Source: Streptomyces rimosus (lineage in GTDB: Bacteria > Actinomycetota > Actinomycetes > Streptomycetales > Streptomycetaceae). From it: a DNA stretch of 64,000 nucleotides. The notes beneath the pieces were generated by a model. It saw nothing but the letters and a program-made list of their open reading frames with translations, did not search any database and was not told the origin of the DNA. The translations under genes were made by a program, and so were the position numbers. Below, piece by piece: positions 26,860 through 34,891 of the stretch. The stretch covers positions 4,092,001 to 4,156,000 of the forward strand of contig NZ_CP023688.1 in the NCBI RefSeq assembly GCF_008704655.1, given 5' to 3'. Position 1 is the stretch's first letter. Each line of letters begins with the position of its first letter.

Positions 26860-27405
26860 TCAGCCCTGCGCCGCGCGCTCCTCATCGACCAGGGTGAAGG
26901 CGGTCTTGCCGTCCAGGGACTCGCGGATGATGTCCGCGTGGCCGGCGTGCCGGGCGATCTCCTCGATCAGGTGGAGCAGCAGCCAGCGCATCGACTGCTC
27001 CGCCTTCGGCGGGAACCAGGGGGCCTCGGGCAGCGGGAACGTGCCGTTCAGGTCCGGCTGCGACCGGATGAACTCCTCGGTCGCCCGCGCCGTCTCCTCC
27101 CACTCGGCGAGCAGGCTCGCGACCGTCTGCGACTCCTCCAGCTGGAAGCTCAGGTGGTAGTTGGACATGTCGCGCTGGACGGTGTGCGGCACCTGCTGGG
27201 CGGTTTCCAGCCAGTCGCGCTCCACCTCGACGACGTGCTTGAGCAGACCGGCCAGGGACAGTTCGCTGGCGGACGGCTTACGGCTGGCCTGTTCGTCGGT
27301 CAGCCCGAGAACGGACCGGCGGATACCGCCGCGCTGCGCCTCCAGGAAGGCCAGGAGCGCGCCGCGCTCGTCGCCGTGGGCTTCGGCCGGAACGTGAGCG
27401 GGCAT
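26860..27405 (-). CDS. DinB family (DUF664) protein
   Basis: The 181-residue four-helix-bundle protein is of the DinB/mycothiol-transferase type. The metal-ligand-like histidines are in AGLLKHVVEVERDW, the MSNYHLS region and LIEEIARHAGHADIIRE. Members bind a divalent metal and some transfer mycothiol or bacillithiol; the substrate here is unknown. ATG 27405 has GAAAGG upstream. It is separated by a T-tailed terminator from the aldehyde dehydrogenase gene, so it has its own promoter. Confidence 0.88.
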   Translation of the reverse strand: MPAHVPAEAHGDERGALLAFLEAQRGGIRRSVLGLTDEQASRKPSASELSLAGLLKHVVEVERDWLETAQQVPHTVQRDMSNYHLSFQLEESQTVASLLAEWEETARATEEFIRSQPDLNGTFPLPEAPWFPPKAEQSMRWLLLHLIEEIARHAGHADIIRESLDGKTAFTLVDEERAAQG

Positions 27406-27453
27406 GGGAGCCGCCTTTCGTGAGGGCCGCGGCGCTGCTGCCGTGGTCGACAG

Positions 27454-27501
27454 GGAAAAAGCTACGGGCCATTGAGGACAGGTGGTGTCCTCAATGGCCC
27501 G
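27454..27501 (-). terminator. T-tailed intrinsic terminator after aldehyde dehydrogenase gene
   Basis: A perfect 16-bp hairpin (27465-27480 with 27486-27501, loop GGTGG) is followed on the minus strand by TAGCTTTTTC. It lies 130 bp after the dehydrogenase stop and 60 bp before the DinB start, and should insulate the two. Confidence 0.85.
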
Positions 27502-27630
27502 CGGCTTTGGCCGCGTCCCGAAAATCGCCGCCCTGGATACGGGAAGCCTGGCCACCGGCGCCCGTCCGGGCCGCGTCGGCCGGTCCGGACGGGCGTGCTG
27601 GCGGTGCCGCGGACGGAAAGCGGCCGACCC

Positions 27631-29088
27631 TCAGAACGGGAACCGCGACCGCCCGTGCTGGATGGAGATCCACTTGGTGGTGGTGAACGCCTCCACCATC
27701 GCGTCGCCGTTCAGCCGCCCCAGCCCGGAGCCCTTCTCGCCGCCGAAGGGCACGATCGGCTCGTCGTGCACCGTGCCGTCGTTGATGTGGATCATGCCGG
27801 TCTCGATGCGCTTGGCGAACCGCACGCCGCGCTCGATGTCCCCGGTGTGCACGGCGCCGCTGAGCCCGTACGGGGAGTCGTTGGTGATCCGTACGGCCTC
27901 CTCGTCCCCGTCGAACGGGACCAGCGAGACGACCGGGCCGAAGACCTCCTGGGTGAGCGCGCACGAGCCCTCGGGCAGGCCGGCCAGGACGGTCGGACCG
28001 ACCAGCGTGCCCCGGGCCGTGCCGTGCACCAGCGCGGTGCCGCCTTCGGAGACGGCACGCTCCACCACCGCGGTCACCGCCTCCGCCTGGCCCTCGTTGA
28101 TCAGCGGGCCGATGTGGGTGGCCGGATCGGTCGGGTCGCCCACCTTCAGGGTCTTGACCTTGGCGACGAACTTCTCGGTGAACTCCTGCTCCACCGCGCG
28201 GTCCACCAGCACCCGGTTGGCGGCCATGCAGACCTGGCCCTGGTGCACGAAGCGGCTGAAGACGGCGGCGTCCACCGCGTAGTCGATGTCGGCGTCGTCC
28301 AGGACGACCAGCGCGCTGTTGCCGCCCAGCTCCAGGACGGTGCGCTTGAAGTGGGAGGCGGCGACGGTCGCAACGTGGCGGCCGACCTTCTCCGAGCCGG
28401 TGAAGGAGATGACCTTCGGCACCGGGTGCTCGATGAGCGCGTCACCGATCTCCGCGATGTCGGTGACCACGACGTTCAGCAGCCCGGCCGGCAGCCCGGC
28501 CTCCTCGAAGACCTTGGCGACCAGGCCGCCGCCGCAGATCGGGGTGTTCTGGTGGGGCTTGAGCACGACGGCGTTGCCGAGCGCGAGCGCGGGCGCCACC
28601 GACTTGACCGACAGCAGGAACGGGAAGTTGAAGGGGCTGATGACGCCGACGACGCCGACCGGGAGGCGGTAGAGCCGGTTTTCCTTGCCATCCACCGGGG
28701 ACGGCAGAATGCGGCCCTCGGCCCGCAGCGAGAGCTGGATCGCCTCGCGCAGGAATTCCCGTACGAGATGCAGCTCGAAGGCCACCTTGGCGTGCGTGCC
28801 GCCGACCTCGGCGGCGATCGCCGCGCCGAGTTCCTGCTCCCGGTCGTCGATGATCCGCAGCGCGCGCTCGAAGACCAGCCTGCGGGTGTACGGGTTGGTG
28901 GCCCCCCACTCCCCCTGCGCGCGTTCGGCGGCACGGTACGCCTGGTCGATCTCGTCAACGGTGGCGACGGTTATGGACGCCAGCTTCTCCCCGTCATAGG
29001 GATTGAAGTCGACGATGTCCCACGAGCCGCTTCCGGCCCGCCATTCGCCGTCGATGTACTGGTACGCCAACTCGTCGAAGAAGGACAT
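27631..29088 (-). CDS. Aldehyde dehydrogenase family protein (benzaldehyde/salicylaldehyde type)
   Basis: The 485-residue NAD(P)-dependent dehydrogenase oxidises aldehydes to acids. The general base is Glu253 in VLELGGNSALV and the nucleophile is Cys287 in GQVCMAANRV; the FNFPFLLSVKSVAPAL cofactor-binding stretch is also present. Overall it resembles benzaldehyde or vanillin dehydrogenases rather than betaine aldehyde dehydrogenase. ATG 29088 (MSFFDELAYQYIDGEW) is preferred over one 11 codons upstream because the conserved region starts here. No pathway genes adjoin it, so the substrate is open. Confidence 0.9.
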   Translation of the reverse strand: MSFFDELAYQYIDGEWRAGSGSWDIVDFNPYDGEKLASITVATVDEIDQAYRAAERAQGEWGATNPYTRRLVFERALRIIDDREQELGAAIAAEVGGTHAKVAFELHLVREFLREAIQLSLRAEGRILPSPVDGKENRLYRLPVGVVGVISPFNFPFLLSVKSVAPALALGNAVVLKPHQNTPICGGGLVAKVFEEAGLPAGLLNVVVTDIAEIGDALIEHPVPKVISFTGSEKVGRHVATVAASHFKRTVLELGGNSALVVLDDADIDYAVDAAVFSRFVHQGQVCMAANRVLVDRAVEQEFTEKFVAKVKTLKVGDPTDPATHIGPLINEGQAEAVTAVVERAVSEGGTALVHGTARGTLVGPTVLAGLPEGSCALTQEVFGPVVSLVPFDGDEEAVRITNDSPYGLSGAVHTGDIERGVRFAKRIETGMIHINDGTVHDEPIVPFGGEKGSGLGRLNGDAMVEAFTTTKWISIQHGRSRFPF

Positions 29089-29177
29089 GAGAAATCCCAA
29101 TCTGGAGGGCGGGACGCGCATCGGGGCGCCCGGCCGGGGGGTGCTGGCTCCTGATTGGCACTCATGCTACCTACGGG

Positions 29178-30041
29178 TTAAGTCAGTTGGAGTAGACCAC
29201 GTATCAAGTCCCTGGTCTCGGCCGGATTCGGACTGTCCTCCTGGAGGCGGTCCATGACACGCGCGTACTGCGTCACCTCGTCGCGCTTGTCGAGATAGAG
29301 GGCGCTGGTCAGCTGCTCCAGGTAGACGACGTCGGGCAGCCCGGGCTCCGGGAATCCGAGCGTGGTGAAGGCGCCGCTCTCGCCCGCGTGCCCGCCGAAG
29401 CTGAACGGCATCACCTGGAGGCGCACATTCGGCCGCTCGGAGAGTTCGATCAGGTGCCGCAGCTGCCCGCGCATCACCTCGCGGTCGCCGTACGGGCGGC
29501 GCAGCGCCGCCTCGTCGAGCACACAGTGGAACTCCGGCGGGCGCTCTGCCAGCAACAACTTCTGCCGCTCCAGACGCAGCGCGACCCGGCGGTCGATTTC
29601 TGCCGCACCGGCATCGGGCATACCGCGGCGCACGACCGCATGCGCGTACTCCTGCGTTTGCAGAAGCCCGTGCACGAACTGGACCTCGTAGGCGCGGATG
29701 AGGGAAGCGGCCCCCTCCAGGCCCACATATGTCTGAAACCAGCCGGGCAGAACGTCGCCGTAACTGTGCCACCAGCCCGCGACGTTGGCCTCCCGGGCCA
29801 GTACGAGCAGTGCCTCGCGCTCCTGCGGATCGTTCACGCCGTACAGCGTGAGCAGGTCCTCGACGTCCCTCGCCTTGAAGCTCACCCGGCCCAGTTCCAT
29901 CCGGCTGATCTTCGACTCGGAGGCGCGGATGGAGTAGCCGGCCGCCTCGCGGGTGATCCCGCGCGACTCACGCAACCTGCGGAGCTGTGCCCCCAGCAGG
30001 ATGCGCCGCACCACGGACCCGCTCGATTCACTTGCGGACAC
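29178..30041 (-). CDS. XRE family regulator with DUF5753 domain (second locus)
   Basis: The 287-residue protein has a helix-turn-helix (LGAQLRRLRESRGITREAAG, SESKISRMELGR) and a DUF5753 sensor domain (WWHSYGDVLPGWFQTYVGLE, HGLLQTQEYAHAVVRRGMPD, VRLQVMPFSFG). The start GTG at 30041 has GGGAGGG eight bases upstream. Longer readings would run through sequence that does not look coding. It is divergent from an RsbW-like ATPase gene, and a DUF397 gene lies just beyond, so this is a second copy of the same regulatory gene set as at 18.6 kb. Confidence 0.92.
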   Translation of the reverse strand: MSASESSGSVVRRILLGAQLRRLRESRGITREAAGYSIRASESKISRMELGRVSFKARDVEDLLTLYGVNDPQEREALLVLAREANVAGWWHSYGDVLPGWFQTYVGLEGAASLIRAYEVQFVHGLLQTQEYAHAVVRRGMPDAGAAEIDRRVALRLERQKLLLAERPPEFHCVLDEAALRRPYGDREVMRGQLRHLIELSERPNVRLQVMPFSFGGHAGESGAFTTLGFPEPGLPDVVYLEQLTSALYLDKRDEVTQYARVMDRLQEDSPNPAETRDLIRGLLQLT

Positions 30042-30361
30042 CTTTGTGACCCTCCCATGGCCCACCCCGTCCAACAGTGGGCCGCAGTCTGCCACGTCCG
30101 GGCTTCGTTGAGTGCTCATCCGGTTACTGATGTGTGAGGTCCGGGCAGCCGCTCCACAAGAACACGTAGGAAGAAATACGCGTGAAGTGGCATGCCCGCC
30201 CCCAAACAGGGCGCGTGCACGTGCATCTGCCCTTGCATCTGGCGTACGCATTGGGAACCATGGGCAGCGCACGCATGCACGCTCGTGAAAGATCCGCCAG
30301 ACCGCCAGATCCGGGTGCCCGGCCAGGATCATGACGTCCGCGAATGCCAGGGGTGCCTCGC
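30042..30361. other. Divergent regulatory region between XRE and ATPase genes
   Basis: The 320-bp gap shows no plausible gene. It is rich in TGCA-containing words and carries the 28-bp element at 30215-30242 that recurs upstream of the DUF397 gene. Promoters for both divergent genes must lie here. Confidence 0.6.
30215..30242 (+). promoter_or_regulatory. 28-bp conserved element, copy 1 (upstream of ATPase gene)
   Basis: The element begins GTGCACGTGCATC and ends TTGCATCTGG. It contains the palindrome TGCACGTGCA and two TGCATC words one helical turn apart. About 23 of 28 bases match copy 2. It lies 120 bp upstream of the ATPase start, in the orientation of that gene. It is a candidate operator for the adjacent XRE protein. 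Confidence 0.6.
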
Positions 30362-30859
30362 ATGGGAACGACTGTTTTGACCATGCTCCAGCCGTTATGG
30401 CAGGACTTTCCTTCCGCCGACCCCCTGGCCGTCTCCGGTTCCGTCTCCTATTCGCTGGCACCACGGTACGAGTCGGTGCGCGGAGCCCGGCAGTTCACCC
30501 GCGAGACACTGCACCGTTGGGAGCTGGAGGACATCTTCGACGGGGTCGCCCTGGTCGTCTCCGAACTGGTCACCAACGCGCTGCGGCACACCGCGGCGGT
30601 CGGCGGCGGAGCGTGCGAGACGTCCCACGACGCGTCCGCACTGCCCGCCAGGCTGCACCTGATGCGCTGGTCGTCCCGGCTGGTGTGCGCGGTACGGGAC
30701 TCCAGCGACGCGACGCCGGAGGCCGGGGAGGCCGAGGCCGGCGCGGAGTCGGGCCGCGGCCTGTACCTGGTGGACGCCTTCAGTGACGGCTGGGGCTGGC
30801 ACCCCCTGGCCAACGCGCCGCACGGCAAGATCGTGTGGGCGCAGTTCAGACTGCCCTGA
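30362..30859 (+). CDS. RsbW-like ATP-binding (HATPase) protein
   Basis: The 165-residue stand-alone GHKL ATPase starts at ATG 30362 (MGTTVLTMLQPL), a start that matches related Streptomyces proteins as I recall them. The N box is VALVVSELVTNALRHT, and the G2 region is ESGRGLYLVDAFSDGWG. Between them is an Ala/Glu-rich insert. It is a likely anti-sigma or anti-anti-sigma kinase of unknown target. It is divergent from the XRE gene and convergent with the DUF397 gene, from which it is separated by two hairpins. Confidence 0.88.
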   Translation: MGTTVLTMLQPLWQDFPSADPLAVSGSVSYSLAPRYESVRGARQFTRETLHRWELEDIFDGVALVVSELVTNALRHTAAVGGGACETSHDASALPARLHLMRWSSRLVCAVRDSSDATPEAGEAEAGAESGRGLYLVDAFSDGWGWHPLANAPHGKIVWAQFRLP

Positions 30860-30860
30860 G

Positions 30861-30951
30861 CGGCGGATGTTCCGGGGCCGCGGGGGCACGGGGCCCGGGG
30901 GCCCCGGAACATCCGCCGGCCTGCCCGGACGGCCGGAACCGTCCGGGCAGG
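30861..30951. terminator. Tandem hairpins between convergent ATPase and DUF397 genes
   Basis: Two perfect inverted repeats: 19-bp arms 30861-30879 and 30900-30918 (core GGCGGATGTTCCGGGGCC), then 13-bp arms CCTGCCCGGACGG (30920-30932) and its complement (30939-30951). They stop convergent transcription from both sides. Confidence 0.85.
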
Positions 30952-30969
30952 CGCGCGGGCAGGCGGTGA

Positions 30970-31209
30970 TCAGTCCCTGACCAGGTGGTCGAACTCGCCG
31001 TCCTTGACGCCCAGGATCATCGCCTCGACCTCGGCCGGCGTGTAGACGAGCGCCGGGCCGTCCGGGAAGCGCGAGTTGCGTACGGCGATCTCGCCGCCCG
31101 GCAGTCGCGCGAACTCCACGCAGGAGCCCTGCGAGTTGCTGTGCCTGCTCTTCTGCCAGATCACACCGTGGAGATCCGTTGCGGCCATGCCGTTGTATGC
31201 GTCGGGCAC
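30970..31209 (-). CDS. DUF397 domain protein (second locus)
   Basis: The 79-residue protein has the DUF397 pattern: IWQKSRHSNSQGSCVEFARL, then IAVRNSRFPDGPALVYTPAE. The GTG start at 31209 has GGGGAG six bases upstream; an ATG seven codons on is an alternative. It belongs with the XRE-DUF5753 gene at 29178 although the ATPase gene lies between them. A copy of the shared 28-bp element lies 150 bp upstream. Confidence 0.92.
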   Translation of the reverse strand: MPDAYNGMAATDLHGVIWQKSRHSNSQGSCVEFARLPGGEIAVRNSRFPDGPALVYTPAEVEAMILGVKDGEFDHLVRD

Positions 31210-31317
31210 AGGTGTCTCCCCCGGTGGATGCGGTGGTCAGCGGTGGTGGATCCGGGCGCGCTGAGCGGTTGGCATTCGATGATGGTCTGTCAGTAGCAGT
31301 GCCGACAACAGGAACGG

Positions 31318-31323
31318 TGTCAA
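31318..31323 (-). promoter_or_regulatory. Possible -35 box upstream of DUF397 gene
   Basis: On the minus strand TTGACA stands about 35 bp downstream of the 28-bp element copy 2 and 109 bp before the DUF397 start. The matching -10 is not clear. Confidence 0.35.
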
Positions 31324-31358
31324 CTGCAACTGCTTCGGATCATAGCTGCGTTCATGTG

Positions 31359-31386
31359 CCGATGCATGGTCGGATGCACGTGCACG
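31359..31386 (-). promoter_or_regulatory. 28-bp conserved element, copy 2 (upstream of DUF397 gene)
   Basis: Read on the minus strand it starts GTGCACGTGCATC and continues with CGACC and ATGCATCGGC. It matches copy 1 at about 23 of 28 positions. It is oriented toward the DUF397 gene, 150 bp upstream of its start, just as copy 1 is oriented toward the ATPase gene. Confidence 0.6.
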
Positions 31387-31479
31387 ACGGCCCGTAAAAG
31401 CCTGGTCACAGCACGTCGAGCACCCCGGGCACCTCACGCAACACCCGCATCACCGGGCCACCGCGCCCGGATCCCCCGC

Positions 31480-31716
31480 TCACTTCGACGCGTACGGCAG
31501 CAAAGCCATCTCCCGCGCGTTCTTGATCGCACGGGCCAGCTGCCGCTGCTGCTGCGCGCTCACCCGCGTGATCCGGCGACTGCGGATCTTGCCGCGGTCG
31601 GAGATGAACTTCCGCAGCAGGTCGGTGTTCTTGTAGTCGATGTAGGTGATTCCGGCCGCGTCCAGGGGGTTGGGACGGGGCGCGGACTTCTTACGGGGGT
31701 CGTGGCGGCGGGGCAC
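31480..31716 (-). CDS. rpsR: 30S ribosomal protein S18, zinc-independent paralogue
   Basis: The 78-residue S18 starts at GTG 31716 with AGGAG seven bases upstream. The body [20 protein letters not shown] and [20 protein letters not shown] is typical. It has no cysteine, so it is the C-minus form that replaces the zinc-binding copy when zinc is scarce. It follows the CobW-like gene by 175 bp on the same strand, and I see no Zur-like site in that gap, so it is probably the last gene of the rpmG-rpmE2-cobW operon. Confidence 0.93.
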   Translation of the reverse strand: MPRRHDPRKKSAPRPNPLDAAGITYIDYKNTDLLRKFISDRGKIRSRRITRVSAQQQRQLARAIKNAREMALLPYASK

Positions 31717-31891
31717 GGAGGGGCTCCTGAGGTCGTACGGGCAGGTCACGGCCGTAGGGAAGCGGCGGACGCTACCGGCGGGGGGCGGGGAGGGCGGCCC
31801 GGGGGGACGGGGAAGGCGGCCCGGTGGGGAGCCGGCGGACCGGCGACCGGTGCCATGCCGGCGGATCGGCGGTCGGCAGGAAACCGGCGGA

Positions 31892-33127
31892 TTACGGAAC
31901 GGGATCGAGGAGTTCGTCGAACGCGGGGGCCAGCCGCTTCCACGCCTCGGGCCCGCCCGCGTACTCCTCGTCCGTCAGCAGGCAGGACTCCAGCAGCGAC
32001 GTCAGACCGTCGCGGTCCAGCCCCGGCGAGGTGAAGACCAGGTGCTGCGCGCGGTCGCCGTGCTCGGGGTGCCAGTCCAGCGCGGCCGCGGCGCGGCGTA
32101 CCGGCGGCACCAGCTCCCAGGCGGCGTCCGGCAGCGCGGCCAGCCACGGACCGGCGTTCTCGACGCACAGCGCGCCGCCCGCCGCGTCCCAGGACAGCAG
32201 CGTGTCCGGCCGGTCGGCCAGCCAGAACCGGCCACGGCTGCGGGCCGCCGCACAGGTCAGGTCCTCCAGCGCCGCGTACAGCCGGGCCGGGTGGAAGGGC
32301 CGGTCGCGGTGCCAGACGAGGGTGCCGACGCCGTCCGCGTCGGCCTCCTGCGGCAGCAGCGCGCACGCCGGGTGCTGCCGTGCCGCCGCCGCTTCCACGT
32401 CGAAGCCCGCGAGGGCCGCGGCGGCCAGCTCGCCGGGGGCGTCGACGGCCACCTGCCGGGCGGTGGGGTGCAGCTGCGCGAGCAGCGCCAGGTCGGACGC
32501 GTCGCCCTCCTCCTCGCCGGGCGCGATGGCAAGGACCGGCGGGTACTCCAGCTGCCGCGCCCAGGTATCCGCGACGGTCCGCTGATCGGAGGCCGCCGCG
32601 GCGAGCCCCGCCTCGGCCAGGTCGTCGCCGCAGCCCAGGTACGGCAGCAGCAGCGCCGGTTCGACGGCCGTGATGACGCCGGTCAGCGCCAGCTCCGTAC
32701 CGCCGCAGGCCGTGACCACCTCGGCCATGGCCTTGGGCTCCACGGAGTCCCACAGCTCGACGACGGCCAGCCGGCAGGTCCGCCCCGCGGCCAGCCGCTC
32801 CAGTTCGGGCACCAGGTCCTCGCGCAGCGCGCAGCACGCGCAGTCGTTGACCAGCGGCGCCTCGCCCGTGTCGAGCACGCCGCCGGCGTCCCGTACGGTC
32901 CGGCGAACCGTTCCTTCAGCGGCCGTGGCGAGGTCGTGGTGCAGCGCGACACTGCCGGGCACGGCGCGCAGCAGGCGCTCCACGGTGGTCCGGCGGGCGT
33001 CCGAGTGCAGCCCGCCGACGATCACCACGGGCAGCCGGTCCCCGTAGCCGCCACTGGGGCCGCCGGGACCGCCGGTCGCGCCTTCGCGCGGCTGGTCCGG
33101 CGACGGGTCCTGCGACGGGCCGCCCAT
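31892..33127 (-). CDS. CobW/COG0523 family protein with degenerate P-loop
   Basis: The 411-residue protein belongs to the G3E GTPase/CobW family of putative zinc chaperones. The metal motif is present as DCACC (Cys96, Cys98, Cys99). The expected Walker A motif GxxGxGKT is replaced by [11 protein letters not shown] (about 38-48), without the GK pair. The C-terminal CobW domain ([15 protein letters not shown]) is present. Its ATG (33127-33125) overlaps the rpmE2 stop, so the two are translationally coupled. Its place among zinc-starvation ribosomal proteins points to zinc supply, but GTP hydrolysis looks unlikely. Confidence 0.87.
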   Translation of the reverse strand: MGGPSQDPSPDQPREGATGGPGGPSGGYGDRLPVVIVGGLHSDARRTTVERLLRAVPGSVALHHDLATAAEGTVRRTVRDAGGVLDTGEAPLVNDCACCALREDLVPELERLAAGRTCRLAVVELWDSVEPKAMAEVVTACGGTELALTGVITAVEPALLLPYLGCGDDLAEAGLAAAASDQRTVADTWARQLEYPPVLAIAPGEEEGDASDLALLAQLHPTARQVAVDAPGELAAAALAGFDVEAAAARQHPACALLPQEADADGVGTLVWHRDRPFHPARLYAALEDLTCAAARSRGRFWLADRPDTLLSWDAAGGALCVENAGPWLAALPDAAWELVPPVRRAAAALDWHPEHGDRAQHLVFTSPGLDRDGLTSLLESCLLTDEEYAGGPEAWKRLAPAFDELLDPVP

Positions 33128-33381
33128 CAGCGGGCCCCGCGCTTCCCGTAACGGCGCTCGAACCGCTCCACGCGCCCCGCGGTGTCCAGTACGCGCGCCG
33201 TCCCCGTGTAGAAGGGGTGGCTCGCGGACGAGATCTCGACGTCGATGACCGGGTACGTGTTGCCGTCCTCCCACTCGATCGTCTTGTCGCTGGTCGCGGT
33301 CGACCGGGTCAGGAAGGCGAAGTCGGCGGCCCGGTCACGGAAGACGACGGGCCCGTACGCGGGGTGGATTCCAGGCTTCAT
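33127..33381 (-). CDS. rpmE2: 50S ribosomal protein L31 type B
   Basis: The 84-residue L31B begins [16 protein letters not shown] and has the type-B core [21 protein letters not shown]. The zinc-binding CxxC of type A is absent. Type B proteins replace the zinc form of L31 in zinc deficiency, freeing zinc. It starts 8 bp after the rpmG stop and overlaps the CobW gene start, so all three form one operon. Confidence 0.95.
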   Translation of the reverse strand: MKPGIHPAYGPVVFRDRAADFAFLTRSTATSDKTIEWEDGNTYPVIDVEISSASHPFYTGTARVLDTAGRVERFERRYGKRGAR

Positions 33382-33389
33382 GACGCTGC

Positions 33390-33554
33390 TCAGCGCTCCT
33401 CTCGGAAGTCGACGTGGCGGCGGACGACCGGGTCGTACTTCCTCAGCACCAGCCGGTCGGGGTCGTTCCTGCGGTTCTTGCGGGTCACGTACGTGTAGCC
33501 GGTCCCGGCGGTGGACCGGAGCTTGATCAAGGGGCGTAGTTCGTTGCGGGCCAT
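33390..33554 (-). CDS. rpmG: 50S ribosomal protein L33, zinc-independent
   Basis: A short gene of 54 residues: [20 protein letters not shown] with [15 protein letters not shown] and a Lys/Arg-rich end. It has no cysteine, so it is the C-minus L33. TATAGT lies only about eight bases before the ATG on the minus strand, so the message is probably leaderless. The Zur-like operator overlaps the region where the -35 box must be. Confidence 0.93.
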   Translation of the reverse strand: MARNELRPLIKLRSTAGTGYTYVTRKNRRNDPDRLVLRKYDPVVRRHVDFREER

Positions 33555-33570
33555 GGGCGCTACTATACAG

Positions 33571-33588
33571 AAATGGTTTCCATTTTCA
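33571..33588. promoter_or_regulatory. Zur-box-like operator between divergent ribosomal protein operons
   Basis: AAATGG-TTT-CCATTT (33571-33585) is a perfect 6-bp inverted repeat, and the minus strand reads TGAAAATGGAAACCATTTC, whose first eight bases match the Zur half-site TGAAAATG. It lies between rpmG (start 33554) and rpmB (start 33605), where it can shut both promoters when zinc is plentiful. It is A/T-rich in very GC-rich surroundings. Confidence 0.75.
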
Positions 33589-33604
33589 TTAGGAGGTCCT
33601 GACC

Positions 33605-33841
33605 TTGTCCGCCCACTGCCAGCTGACCGGCCGCGCCCCCGGCTTCGGCAAATCCGTCTCGCACTCGCACCGCCGCACCTCGCGGCGCTTCGACCCGAAC
33701 ATCCAGCGCAAGCGCTACTGGCTGCCCAGCGAAGGCCGGCACGTCCGGCTGACGCTGAGCGCCAAGGGGATCAAGACCGTGGACACGATCGGGATCGAGG
33801 CGGCCGTCGCCCGTATCCGCGCACGAGGGGAGAAGATCTGA
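33605..33841 (+). CDS. rpmB: 50S ribosomal protein L28 (alternative copy)
   Basis: The 78-residue L28 starts at TTG 33605, eight bases after AGGAGG. It has the conserved [21 protein letters not shown] and [17 protein letters not shown] segments. Only one cysteine is present, so a full zinc site is missing. Its last base overlaps the start of rpsN (TGATG), giving coupling. It is divergent from rpmG across the Zur-like site. Confidence 0.94.
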   Translation: MSAHCQLTGRAPGFGKSVSHSHRRTSRRFDPNIQRKRYWLPSEGRHVRLTLSAKGIKTVDTIGIEAAVARIRARGEKI

Positions 33842-34146
33842 TGGCCAAGAAGAGCAAGATCGCGAAGAACGAGAAGCGGCGCGCGACGGTGGCCCGTTAC
33901 GCCGCCCGGCGGGCCCTGCTGAAGTCCGTCATCCGCAACCCGCACACCCCCGAACAGGAACGGCTCGCCGCCCAGCGCGAACTGACCCGCCAGCCGCGCG
34001 ACGCGAGCGCCACCCGCGTCCGCAACCGCGACAGCGTCGACGGCCGCCCGCGCGGCTACTTCCGCGCGTTCGGACTCTCCCGCGTCGGCCTGCGGGAGCA
34101 GGCGCACGCGGGGTTCCTGCCGGGGGTGCGGAAGTCGAGCTGGTAG
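33841..34146 (+). CDS. rpsN: 30S ribosomal protein S14, zinc-independent long form
   Basis: The 101-residue S14 is the long, cysteine-free form ([20 protein letters not shown], later [20 protein letters not shown]). The zinc-binding form is only about 61 residues. It overlaps rpmB by one base and forms its operon partner. Together with L28, L31B, L33 and S18 it makes a set for ribosome remodelling during zinc limitation. Confidence 0.95.
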   Translation: MAKKSKIAKNEKRRATVARYAARRALLKSVIRNPHTPEQERLAAQRELTRQPRDASATRVRNRDSVDGRPRGYFRAFGLSRVGLREQAHAGFLPGVRKSSW

Positions 34147-34192
34147 GGGTGGGGGCGGTCCGTCCTGGTGGGGGGCGGGCCGCCGGACAGCT

Positions 34193-34789
34193 TCAGAACT
34201 CGGCGGTGTCGATCTCGAAGTCGAACGGGGCGGGAAGGGCGATCGTCTTGGAGAAGGCGACCGCCGACTCGCGGGTGTAACGGTCCCCCGCGGGCTCGGA
34301 GTACAGGGTCACGCGGTGTGCCTCCCGGTCCACCAGGAGGTAGAGGGGGATGCCGACGCGGGCGTAACCGCGCAGCTTGGGGCCGCGGTCGCGGTCCGTG
34401 GTGGCCTCGGAGGTCACCTCGCCCACCAGCATCACGGGCGACGGGTCGTGGAATTTCAGCCGCCCGCCGAAGCTTCCCTTCGGGGCGATCACCAGGTCGG
34501 GAGTGACCTTGCCGGTGATCCATACGCCCGGCACGTTCAGTCCGAGCCCGGTACGCGTGCGCAGCCCCGCGTCCTTGCGACGGCCGGTCACCTGGTCCGC
34601 GACTTCGGCCACGATTTCCGCGTGCTCGCCGTCGGCGGGTGCTGCCACGTGGATCTCCCCCTCGATCTGTTCCACGCCCCACCCCTCGGGGGCTGCCGCG
34701 CTCAGCGCTTCGAAGGTCTCCTCGACCGACGCGATCTTGAGCGCGGCGCTGATCGCTTGATGCTCGCGCTCCGGGGCTGCCCAGGCCAC
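34193..34789 (-). CDS. Uma2 family (DUF820) endonuclease-like protein
   Basis: The 198-residue protein has the PD-(D/E)xK-like Uma2 layout: LGLNVPGVWITGKVTPDLVI supplies the Asp and LVGEVTSEATTDRDRGPKLRGYAR supplies the Glu and Lys residues. Such proteins are numerous in cyanobacteria and Streptomyces; a nuclease role is predicted but unproven. The GTG start at 34789 has AAGGAGG close upstream. It stands alone between rpsN and the nitrilase gene. Confidence 0.88.
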   Translation of the reverse strand: MAWAAPEREHQAISAALKIASVEETFEALSAAAPEGWGVEQIEGEIHVAAPADGEHAEIVAEVADQVTGRRKDAGLRTRTGLGLNVPGVWITGKVTPDLVIAPKGSFGGRLKFHDPSPVMLVGEVTSEATTDRDRGPKLRGYARVGIPLYLLVDREAHRVTLYSEPAGDRYTRESAVAFSKTIALPAPFDFEIDTAEF

Positions 34790-34891
34790 AGGACCTCCTT
34801 CGTACGGAACGAGCCTGGCAGCACCGGCGACGTCAGGCAGGCGTTCGGGCGATCCTTCACCCGAACGAGCGTGCCCTCCCTCTCCCCCACC

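Noticed and set aside
31717..31891. A separate Zur-like site before rpsR
   Set aside because: The gap is uniformly GC-rich with no TGAAAAT-type half-site, so rpsR is better explained as the last gene of the rpmG operon.
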